This document shows positions 5,011 to 10,735 of a stretch of 10,735 nt of DNA, one piece after another (position 1 is the first letter of the stretch; each line of letters begins with the position of its first letter). The notes below the pieces were generated by a model. The model was not told the DNA's origin and did not search any database. It saw nothing but the letters and a program-made list of their open reading frames with translations. This DNA comes from a halophilic archaeon J07HX64 (GTDB lineage: Archaea; Halobacteriota; Halobacteria; Halobacteriales; Haloarculaceae). A program made the translations under genes and the position numbers. The stretch covers positions 2,809,320-2,820,054 of the forward strand of contig KE356579.1 in NCBI GenBank assembly GCA_000416085.1, in the 5' to 3' direction.

Positions 5011-7116
5011 TCACGGTTCGATGCCGTGGTCGGCGAGCAGGTCGAGAAAGGCCGTCTCGGAGAGCGTCTCGACGCCGTGTTCCTCGGCGTCGTCGCGCTT
5101 TCGCTGACCGGGGTTGTTACCGACAACAAGATAGTCGGTGTTACCCGAGACGCTGCCGGTGGCGGACCCACCCGCGTCCTCGACGAGGTCCTCGGCCTCG
5201 CTCCGGGTGAGCGAGTCGAGCGCGCCGGTGAAGACGAACGTCTCACCGGCGAGTGCATCCCCGGTCTCGGCCTCGAAGGGTTGGGGGTCGACGTGTGCCA
5301 GCAGGCGGTCGACGGCCGCCCGGTTGCGCTCGTTCTCGAAGAACCCCCGGACCGCACCCGCAACCGCCGGGCCGATATCGGGCACGGTCTGCAGGCGCTC
5401 GGTGTCCGGAAGCACCTCGTGGTTGTCCGCCGGGTCGTACAGCGCGGTGAACTCGCCGTACTCGCGGGCGAGTGCACGCGCTGTCGTCGAGCCGACCTCC
5501 GGGACTCCGAGCGCGACCAGAAAGGCCGGTAGCGGCGGCTCCCGCGTGCGTTCGAGTTCGTCGAGGAGGTTGGCCGCGCTCTGCTGGCCCCAGCCCTCCA
5601 GCGCCGTGAGTTCGAACACCGACAGTTCGTAGAGGTCGGCGGGCTCCTCGAGCAGGTCGGCGTCGGTCAGCTGGGCGATGCGCTCCTCGCCGAGCCCCTC
5701 GATGTCGAGCGCGTCGCGGCTGGCGTAGTGCTCGATCGCGGCCTCGCGCTGTGCCGGACAGCCCAGCCCCGCCGGACAGAACGCGAGTGGACCGTCCCGC
5801 TCGACCTGTGTCTCGCAGACCGGACACCGGTCGGGAAACGCGAACCGGTCGTCGCTGTGTGCCTCGACCACCTCGGTCACGGCGGGGATAACGTCACCCG
5901 CGCGCTCGATGCGCACCTCGTCGCCGACAGCGACGCCGAGGCGCTCGATCTCACCGGGGTTGTGGAGGCTGGCACGCGAGACGGTGACACCACCAACCTC
6001 CACCGGGTCGAGCAGCGCGACCGGTGTCAGCCGACCGGTCCGGCCGACCTGCACCAGGATATCCCTGACAGTCGTGCGCTCGCTGCGAGCGGGGAACTTG
6101 TGCGCGAACGCCCACCGCGGCGCGCGAGCGGTGTAGCCGAGCCGGTCACAGGCCTCACGACTGTTCAGTGTGACCACCGCACCGTCGATCTCGTAGTCCA
6201 GCTCGTCACGACTCTCGAGCAGGCGGTCACGGTACGCGATCGCCTCGTCGATATCGTCGACGAGTTCGGCCCGGTCGGTGACACGCAGCCCCCAGTCGGG
6301 GAACCGGTCGTACAGCTCGTCGTGAGTGTCGAACGACGCCGTCGAGTCGAGCACAGAAAAGAAAAACACTGCGAGCGGGCGCTCGGCGACGACCGAGGGG
6401 TCGAGCTGGCGGAGTGTCCCGGCGGCGGCGTTTCGCGGGTTGGCAAACGGGTCGTCGCCGCGCTCGACACGCTCGCGGTTGTACGCCTGGAACGCCGCCC
6501 GCGGCATATACACCTCGCCACGCACCGCCAGGAACTCGGGGTACTCCCCTCGGAGTCGGACGGGAACGCTCGGAATCGTGCGCACCTGCGCCGTGACGTC
6601 GTCGCCCTGCTCACCGTCACCCCGGGTTGCTGCCCGCTTGTACACCCCCTCCTCGTAGACAACCTCGAGCGAGAGCCCGTCGAACTTCGGCTCACAGAGG
6701 TACTCTACCGGGCCGTCGTGGCCGGTGTCGGCGAGTCCGTCACGGACACGCTCGTCGAACGCCCGGACCTCGTCGGTCTCGACACTCTGGCCGAGCGAGC
6801 GCATCGGCGCGACGTGTGCGACAGATTCGAGCTCCTCGACCGGTTCACCCCCGACCCGGCGGGTCGGGCTGTCGGTCCGGTCTAGATCGAACGTCTCCTC
6901 CAGATCCTGCAGGCGGGCAAAGAGCGCGTCGTAGGTCCGGTCCCCGATCACCGGGTCGGCCTGCACGTAGTAGCGGTGGTCGTGGTACCGGACCGCCTCG
7001 CGCAACTGCTCGGCCTGCTCGCGCGCCGCGTCCCTCGACAGCTCCTCGACCGGGTCGAACCCTGTGTCCGGGTCGCGGACGTACGGATTGTCCGTTGATG
7101 CCTGCTCGGCTACCAT
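5011..7116 (-). CDS. ligA: NAD+-dependent DNA ligase LigA
   Basis: Seals nicks in duplex DNA during replication and repair, using NAD+ as adenylate donor. At 701 residues it has every LigA part in order. The Ia domain (about 28-100) includes YHDHRYYVQADPVIGD. In the adenylation domain, K144 of CEPKFDGLSLEV is the nucleophile, and RGDGEQGDDVT, NPRNAAAGTLRQLD and DGAVVTLN are later motifs. The OB fold begins near AFAHKFPA and includes VGRTGRLTPVA. The Cys4 zinc site is C431, C434, C447 and C453. Helix-hairpin-helix repeats span about 460-610. A C-terminal BRCT domain spans about 620-699, with FVFTGALDSLTRSEAE. LigA is otherwise bacterial; its presence in haloarchaea beside an ATP-dependent ligase is a known ancient acquisition. 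A T-rich promoter element about 28 bases before the ATG supports a leaderless start. Confidence 0.97.
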   Translation of the reverse strand: MVAEQASTDNPYVRDPDTGFDPVEELSRDAAREQAEQLREAVRYHDHRYYVQADPVIGDRTYDALFARLQDLEETFDLDRTDSPTRRVGGEPVEELESVAHVAPMRSLGQSVETDEVRAFDERVRDGLADTGHDGPVEYLCEPKFDGLSLEVVYEEGVYKRAATRGDGEQGDDVTAQVRTIPSVPVRLRGEYPEFLAVRGEVYMPRAAFQAYNRERVERGDDPFANPRNAAAGTLRQLDPSVVAERPLAVFFFSVLDSTASFDTHDELYDRFPDWGLRVTDRAELVDDIDEAIAYRDRLLESRDELDYEIDGAVVTLNSREACDRLGYTARAPRWAFAHKFPARSERTTVRDILVQVGRTGRLTPVALLDPVEVGGVTVSRASLHNPGEIERLGVAVGDEVRIERAGDVIPAVTEVVEAHSDDRFAFPDRCPVCETQVERDGPLAFCPAGLGCPAQREAAIEHYASRDALDIEGLGEERIAQLTDADLLEEPADLYELSVFELTALEGWGQQSAANLLDELERTREPPLPAFLVALGVPEVGSTTARALAREYGEFTALYDPADNHEVLPDTERLQTVPDIGPAVAGAVRGFFENERNRAAVDRLLAHVDPQPFEAETGDALAGETFVFTGALDSLTRSEAEDLVEDAGGSATGSVSGNTDYLVVGNNPGQRKRDDAEEHGVETLSETAFLDLLADHGIEP

Positions 7117-7140
7117 CAGTAACTAGTTGCCCCGGACGGG

Positions 7141-7148
7141 CAAAAAAG
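7141..7148 (-). promoter_or_regulatory. T-rich promoter element of ligA
   Basis: The minus strand reads CTTTTTTG, centred about 28 bases before the ligA ATG at 7116. This fits a leaderless archaeal promoter. Confidence 0.45.
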
Positions 7149-7180
7149 CCGCTGACACGAGGACGACCGACGAACAGCCA

Positions 7181-7316
7181 CCCGAGAGTGACGCGCCGAC
7201 CTCTGTGGCTGTGTGTCTGTGCCTGCCCGAGAGCGGCGCGCCCGACCTCTGTGTTCGGGTGTCCGCACCTGTTGGAGAGTGATACTCCGGAGCACTGTGC
7301 TCGTGTGTCGGTGAAC
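7181..7316. repeat. Three imperfect tandem repeats of about 45 bases
   Basis: Units are 7181-7225, 7226-7271 and 7272-7316. Units 1 and 2 agree at about 36 of 45 positions by hand alignment, sharing CCCGAGAG, CGCGCC and GACCTCTGTG. Unit 3 is more diverged but keeps GAGAGTGA near its start and CGTGTGTCGGTG near its end. The middle unit is 46 bases, so the array does not keep a reading frame. It lies between two divergent promoters. Function unknown. Confidence 0.55.
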
Positions 7317-7383
7317 AAACGGGAGCGGCATGGCCCGGGTGCCCACACCCACCAACAAAGCGGCGGAGTCGGGCGGTTGTCCG

Positions 7384-7390
7384 TTATTAT
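7384..7390 (+). promoter_or_regulatory. TATA-like box of the radical SAM operon
   Basis: TTATTAT about 50 bases before the ATG at 7437 predicts a start near 7413 and a leader of roughly 25 bases. The leader contains AGGAG at 7431-7435, only one base from the ATG. That is an unusually tight spacing for a Shine-Dalgarno sequence. Confidence 0.45.
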
Positions 7391-7436
7391 CGCACAGATA
7401 CCAGCAGATTCATTACGTGATAGGCTAACAAGGAGC

Positions 7437-8882
7437 ATGAGCGAGGCCGAGTCTCCGCTCGAAACCACGACGAGTCTCTGTCCGGAGTGTCTCGAACAGG
7501 TCCCGGGTACGTACGTCGCCCGCGAAGAGTCGGTGTATCTTCAACGAAACTGCCCCGACCACGGGGAGTTCGACCGGAAGGTGTGGGACTCACTCGAGCA
7601 CTGGCGGTGGGCAAAGCAGTTCCAACCTGACGCGGCGTTCGACCCTGACGGGGACTGGGCTGTCGACAACGACCACGCCTGTCTGGCGGTGGTCGAGGTG
7701 ACACAGAACTGTAATCTATCGTGTTCGTACTGTTTCGCCAGCTCCGGTCCGGGCGGCTACGAGCACTCAAGCGGCGAGGTCCACGAGATGCTGGAGACGG
7801 TGTTAGACAGCGGCGGTCCCCGGCCGATACAGTTCTCCGGCGGCGAGCCGACCGTCCGCGAGGACCTACCCGAACTCGTCGCCGACGCCACCGAGATGGG
7901 GTTCGAACACATCCAGGTCAACACGAACGGGATCAGACTGGCCACCGAATCGGGGTACGCCCAGCAGCTCGCCGACGCCGGTGTGAGCGCGATCTACCTG
8001 CAGTTCGACGGACTCGAGGCCGAGACCTACGAGGCAATCCGCGAGGTGGACCTCGTCTCGGAGAAACACGCCGCAATCGAGGCCTGTCGGGCGGCGGGGC
8101 TGTCGGTCGTGCTCGTCCCGACGGTCGTCCCGGGAACGAACGACCACGAGATGGGACCGATCGTCGAGTTCGCACTCGACAACCGCGACGTTATCGAGTC
8201 GGTCAACTTCCAGCCGGTCGCACACTTCGGTCGGGTGGCCGAACACCAGGACCGGTTCTCACTCGACGAGGCTGCCCGCCGGCTGGCCGACCAGTTCGAC
8301 AGTATCGAGCCGCGGGACCTGATGCCGGTGCCGTGCTGTTCGTCGTACTGCCAGACAGCGACCGCCCTGCTTCCGACCCCCGGTGGTATCGTCCCCGCGA
8401 CCCGATTCCTGAGCGACGCGCTGTTCACGAACGTCTCGGGGATGGTCGACGAGTCCGACTGGATGGAGATGATGGCCTGTACCCCGACCGGAAAGAGCTC
8501 GGCAACGAACACGGCGAACTGCTGTGGACCCGATGTCGACGCCGTCACCGGGATGCTCGGCGGGGCCGGCGGCTGCTGTGGCGGGACCGACAGTGACGCC
8601 GTCTCGGGTGAGGTGGGTGAACTGATGGAGCAGGTGTTGCCGGTCTCGTTCACGGGGTTCATGGACGCCGACGCCGCCGACGCGGGGCGGCTGGACAACT
8701 GCTGTGTCTCCGTCCCGGCGGAGTCGGGCGAACTCGTCCCGTTCTGTGCGTACAACATGACCACCGACACCGGTGAGTACGCCATCCGAAATCGTGAGGG
8801 CTGGGGTGGCCGACCAGCAGTTGGCGAACCGTTCCAGGCCGAGGCCGAGGCCGAAACCGAGGAAACCCACGGGGACGACTAA
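7437..8882 (+). CDS. Radical SAM enzyme of the Tes/MJ0619-like group
   Basis: Iron-sulfur enzyme of 481 residues that cleaves S-adenosylmethionine to start radical chemistry. An N-terminal metal-binding segment has C15-x2-C18 and CPDHGEF (39-45). The radical SAM core has CNLSCSYC (C92, C96, C99) and FSGGEPT (133-139). Later features match the methanogen tetraether lipid synthase (Tes) group: FQPVAHFGR (258-266), a further Cys set in PCCSSYC (299-305), and a C-terminal FMD...C...PFCAYN pattern (408-440). Odd features are four CC doublets (300-301, 362-363, 380-381, 422-423), a Gly/Cys-rich insert at 362-383, and an acidic tail. The ATG was chosen for the promoter position and typical MSEAES start. 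It forms an operon with the methyltransferase two bases downstream. Substrate unknown; lipid C-C coupling is a family-based guess, and haloarchaeal lipids are classically diethers. Confidence 0.85.
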   Translation: MSEAESPLETTTSLCPECLEQVPGTYVAREESVYLQRNCPDHGEFDRKVWDSLEHWRWAKQFQPDAAFDPDGDWAVDNDHACLAVVEVTQNCNLSCSYCFASSGPGGYEHSSGEVHEMLETVLDSGGPRPIQFSGGEPTVREDLPELVADATEMGFEHIQVNTNGIRLATESGYAQQLADAGVSAIYLQFDGLEAETYEAIREVDLVSEKHAAIEACRAAGLSVVLVPTVVPGTNDHEMGPIVEFALDNRDVIESVNFQPVAHFGRVAEHQDRFSLDEAARRLADQFDSIEPRDLMPVPCCSSYCQTATALLPTPGGIVPATRFLSDALFTNVSGMVDESDWMEMMACTPTGKSSATNTANCCGPDVDAVTGMLGGAGGCCGGTDSDAVSGEVGELMEQVLPVSFTGFMDADAADAGRLDNCCVSVPAESGELVPFCAYNMTTDTGEYAIRNREGWGGRPAVGEPFQAEAEAETEETHGDD

Positions 8883-8884
8883 CG

Positions 8885-9589
8885 ATGATGGGAAAGCTGT
8901 TCGATAAGGCGCTCGCGAACCCGTGGGCGGCGCTCGATTACGTCGTCGACGGGCCCCTACACCCCGGCGGCCGGGAGAGCACGGAGGCGCTGCTCGACCG
9001 CACCGGGGTCGGCGAGGGGACGCGGCTGCTCGACGCCGGTTGTGGCACCGGTGAGTCGGTTGCGGCGGCCCGGAGCCGCGGTGCCCGTGCGGTCGGTCTC
9101 GACCGCGACCCACCAGCCGACGGTATCCGCGGGGATCTCTCGCATCTGCCGGTGCAGACCGGTTCGTTTGATGTCGTGCTCGCGGAGTGTGTGATGTGTT
9201 TGGTGCCGGGCCGGTCGCTCGCGTTCCGTGAGGCCGGCCGTGTGCTCGCAGACGACGGTCGGCTCGCGCTCTCGGACATGGTGGTCGCGGGCGAGGTGCC
9301 GGAGCTGCCGGCGCCGATGAGCGAGATGCTCTGTCTCTCGAACACCTCCGACCGGACGACGCTCGTCGACCGGGTCGAGACTGCCGGGTTCACCGTCGAG
9401 GATATCCGCGACCACCGCGAGGACCTGCTCGCGATGCGGGACCAGATTGCCTCACGTGTCGACTACGAGGCGCTGCTCGGCCGTCTCGGCGAGCGCGGCG
9501 AGCGGCTGCTCGCCGCAATCGAGGACCTCGAAGGGCGCGTCGAGTCGGGTGAGCTTAGCTACGTCTCGCTCGTCGCACATCCCCGGTGA
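8885..9589 (+). CDS. Class I SAM-dependent methyltransferase
   Basis: Rossmann-fold methyltransferase of 234 residues. Motif I is LLDAGCGTG (48-56), with acidic D73 ending the second strand (AVGLDRD) to bind the SAM ribose. Strand four is FDVVLAECVMCL (95-106), and strand five follows with GRLALSDM (125-132). The ECVMCL segment recalls the N-C-V-x-N-L motif of arsenite methyltransferases, and C150 lies where extra cysteines occur in thiol-type enzymes, but the full ArsM cysteine set is not evident. The C-terminal 60 residues are helical and charged. The gene starts two bases after the radical SAM stop (TAACGATG) without a Shine-Dalgarno sequence, so it is co-transcribed and probably translationally coupled. 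The second codon is also ATG, so the start could be three bases later. It probably acts on the same substrate or pathway as the radical SAM enzyme. Confidence 0.85.
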   Translation: MMGKLFDKALANPWAALDYVVDGPLHPGGRESTEALLDRTGVGEGTRLLDAGCGTGESVAAARSRGARAVGLDRDPPADGIRGDLSHLPVQTGSFDVVLAECVMCLVPGRSLAFREAGRVLADDGRLALSDMVVAGEVPELPAPMSEMLCLSNTSDRTTLVDRVETAGFTVEDIRDHREDLLAMRDQIASRVDYEALLGRLGERGERLLAAIEDLEGRVESGELSYVSLVAHPR

Positions 9590-9597
9590 GCAGGTGA

Positions 9598-9783
9598 TAC
9601 GGTCTCGCTCTGTGGGGTCACAACAGCTCTCTCGACTGGGAGCACGACCAACCAGGGTCGGTCGGGACCGGTGAGAGTGTCGTCACCATCACAGCCGACG
9701 GGCCCGGCGCGTTCGAGGTGCGCGGTTCCTCACAGTCGACCGGGTTCGACACTGCCGGTGTAGCGGTGACCGTGGTGTGGTGA
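9598..9783 (+). pseudogene. C-terminal gene remnant, no start codon
   Basis: A 61-codon open frame begins right after an in-frame TGA at 9595-9597 and ends in TGA. The translation looks like a real haloarchaeal protein: LWGHNSSLDWEHDQP, then TGESVVTITADGPGAFEVRG, ending FDTAGVAVTVVW. It is acidic, beta-strand-rich and soluble-looking, as in a secreted or surface protein domain. No ATG lies in the frame, and the methyltransferase occupies the DNA immediately upstream, so the 5' part is missing. Third-position G/C is about 75 percent. The best reading is the tail of a gene truncated by recombination or deletion. A short gene with a non-standard start is less likely. Family not recognised. Confidence 0.5.
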
Positions 9784-9889
9784 CCGACATCAGTAAACTC
9801 ATAACGACGACCGGTATAGACTGGGGGTAGACCGGACAGACAGCCCCATGACAGGCGCAGTCACCGGGTGACCTGTGTCTCGAACGCAG

Positions 9890-9897
9890 GCTTTTGA
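9890..9897 (+). promoter_or_regulatory. TATA-like box of the RIO1 gene
   Basis: GCTTTTGA is centred about 28 bases before the ATG at 9922, giving a leaderless message. Confidence 0.45.
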
Positions 9898-9921
9898 GGC
9901 TGGACACGCTAACATACGTAG

Positions 9922-10735
9922 ATGGACGGCGAGTACGGACTGCTCGACACAGACGAGACAGCACCCGGTGACGAGTGGACAGAGATCGACTACTCCGACA
10001 CCGAGGCCGACCGCATCGCCCGCGAGCGTGACCGGAAGTTCAGCGACTTTCGCGACCGAATAACCGACGCAGACCAGTTCAAGGTCGAGGCGTCGGTATT
10101 CGACGACGCCACCTTCGCCGCGCTGTACAAACTCGTCCAGGACGGGTACATCGACGCCTTCGGCGGTCCGATATCGACCGGAAAGGAGGCGAACGTCTAC
10201 ACGGCGCTGTCCGGCGAGCAGACCGTCGCGGTGAAGGTGTACCGCATCAACGCCTCTGATTTCAAGGAGATGGGCGAATACATGGAGGGGGACCCCCGGT
10301 TCGAGTCGATCGGCGGGGACAAGAAGTCGATCGTCATCGCGTGGGTGCGAAAGGAGTTCGCCAACCTCCGGCGGGCGCGTCTGGCCGGCGTGCGTGTCCC
10401 CGACCCCGCTGCTGTCGAGCGCAACGTGCTCGTGATGGAGTATCTCGGCACAGAACAGGGCCGCGGGAAGCGACTCGGCGAGGTCCACATCGAGAACCCC
10501 GACACCGCCTACGAGGTGGTCCGGGAGTACGTCCGCCGACTCTACGATGCCGGTCTCGTTCACGGCGACCTCTCCGAGTACAACATCATCGTCCACGACT
10601 CACAGCTGTACGTTATCGACCTCGGGCAGGCGGTGACGTTCCACCATCCAAACAGTGAGGACTTCCTGGAGCGTGACTGCCGGAACGTCGCCAACTTCTT
10701 TCACCGCCAGGGTGTCGACACCGGGCCGGACCAGT
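9922..10735 (+). CDS. rio1: RIO1-type serine protein kinase, 3' end beyond window
   Basis: Atypical protein kinase/ATPase of the RIO1 family, known from archaea and eukaryotes in maturation of the small ribosomal subunit. The visible 271 residues show an acidic N-terminus (about 1-50) and a nucleotide loop with STGKEANVY (85-93), the RIO hallmark that replaces the usual glycine-rich loop. The ATP-binding lysine is K105 in VAVKVYR. A RIO1-type flexible loop (about 112-145, with DPRF) and WVRKEFANL follow. The catalytic loop is LVHGDLSEYNIIV (D216, N221), and the metal-binding aspartate is D233 in VIDLGQAV. Only the last few tens of residues should be missing. A TATA-like box 28 bases upstream supports the ATG. 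Archaeal gene order often places a KH-domain protein after it, which would lie outside this window. Confidence 0.93.
   Translation, partial: MDGEYGLLDTDETAPGDEWTEIDYSDTEADRIARERDRKFSDFRDRITDADQFKVEASVFDDATFAALYKLVQDGYIDAFGGPISTGKEANVYTALSGEQTVAVKVYRINASDFKEMGEYMEGDPRFESIGGDKKSIVIAWVRKEFANLRRARLAGVRVPDPAAVERNVLVMEYLGTEQGRGKRLGEVHIENPDTAYEVVREYVRRLYDAGLVHGDLSEYNIIVHDSQLYVIDLGQAVTFHHPNSEDFLERDCRNVANFFHRQGVDTGPDQ

Larger units (their letters stand above)
7117..7436. other. Divergent intergenic region between ligA and the radical SAM gene
   Basis: This 320-base gap holds promoters for both genes and, in the middle, three imperfect tandem repeats of about 45 bases. No convincing coding frame is present. 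The long plus-strand frame running into the radical SAM gene is an extension through antisense ligA sequence. No tRNA, origin box or CRISPR pattern is seen. Confidence 0.5.

Noticed and set aside
5728..6885. 385-codon plus-strand open frame
   Set aside because: It is antisense to ligA, whose catalytic and zinc motifs are intact throughout.
7181..7316. CRISPR-like array
   Set aside because: The units are directly tandem without unique spacers, are diverged, and no cas genes are in the window.
6627..7436. 270-codon upstream extension of the radical SAM frame
   Set aside because: It passes through antisense ligA and the repeat region with Arg/Pro-rich sequence; a promoter and a natural ATG at 7437 mark the real start.
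7721..8596. 291-codon plus-strand frame inside the radical SAM gene
   Set aside because: It is an alternate frame of a gene with complete radical SAM motifs; its translation is Arg/Gly-rich and unrecognisable.
9799..10596. 265-codon minus-strand frame
   Set aside because: It is antisense to the RIO1 kinase, which has all its catalytic motifs.

Overview
The window is haloarchaeal chromosomal DNA (class Halobacteria; genus not determined). It is GC-rich with strong G/C preference at third codon positions. The proteins are acidic and arginine-rich. Promoters look archaeal: T/A-rich TATA-like boxes lie about 27 bases before start codons, as expected for leaderless transcripts. A RIO1 kinase marks it as archaeal, and an NAD+-dependent DNA ligase is a known acquired trait of haloarchaea.

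Layout. 1-838 (-) is an MFS transporter cut by the window edge. 1058-1699 (-) is an SdpI-family membrane protein, facing a winged-helix, two-zinc-site regulator at 1821-2735 (+) across a 121-base divergent promoter region with a spaced inverted repeat. 3063-3764 (+) is a TVP38/TMEM64 (VTT, DedA-like) membrane protein. 4106-4660 (-) is a Nudix hydrolase. 5011-7116 (-) is a full-length LigA. 7437-8882 and 8885-9589 (+) form a two-gene operon of a radical SAM enzyme resembling the tetraether-lipid-synthase (Tes/MJ0619) group and a class I methyltransferase. 9922-10735 (+) is the RIO1 kinase, cut by the window end.

Two patterns stand out. First, genes either have a TATA-like box about 27 bases before their own ATG (SdpI, regulator, LigA, RIO1), or have a tiny upstream ORF ending at their start codon. 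For the MFS gene (41 aa) and the Nudix gene (18 aa) the tiny ORF itself sits about 27 bases after a TATA-like box and ends in an ATGA overlap. For the TVP38 gene a 12-aa ORF ends two bases before the ATG, with the same ACTAACGATG junction as the radical SAM/methyltransferase pair. This suggests reinitiation-coupled leader ORFs. Second, several gaps hold decayed or unannotated coding sequence. The clearest is a start-less 61-codon C-terminal fragment directly after the methyltransferase. A 54-aa GTG-start frame lies behind ligA, and weaker open frames lie at 2883-2984 and 3806-4060. The ligA/radical SAM gap carries three imperfect tandem repeats of about 45 bases.

Most of the window is housekeeping plus ordinary membrane proteins. 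The best candidates for new biology are the radical SAM/methyltransferase operon and the micro-ORF-coupled starts.
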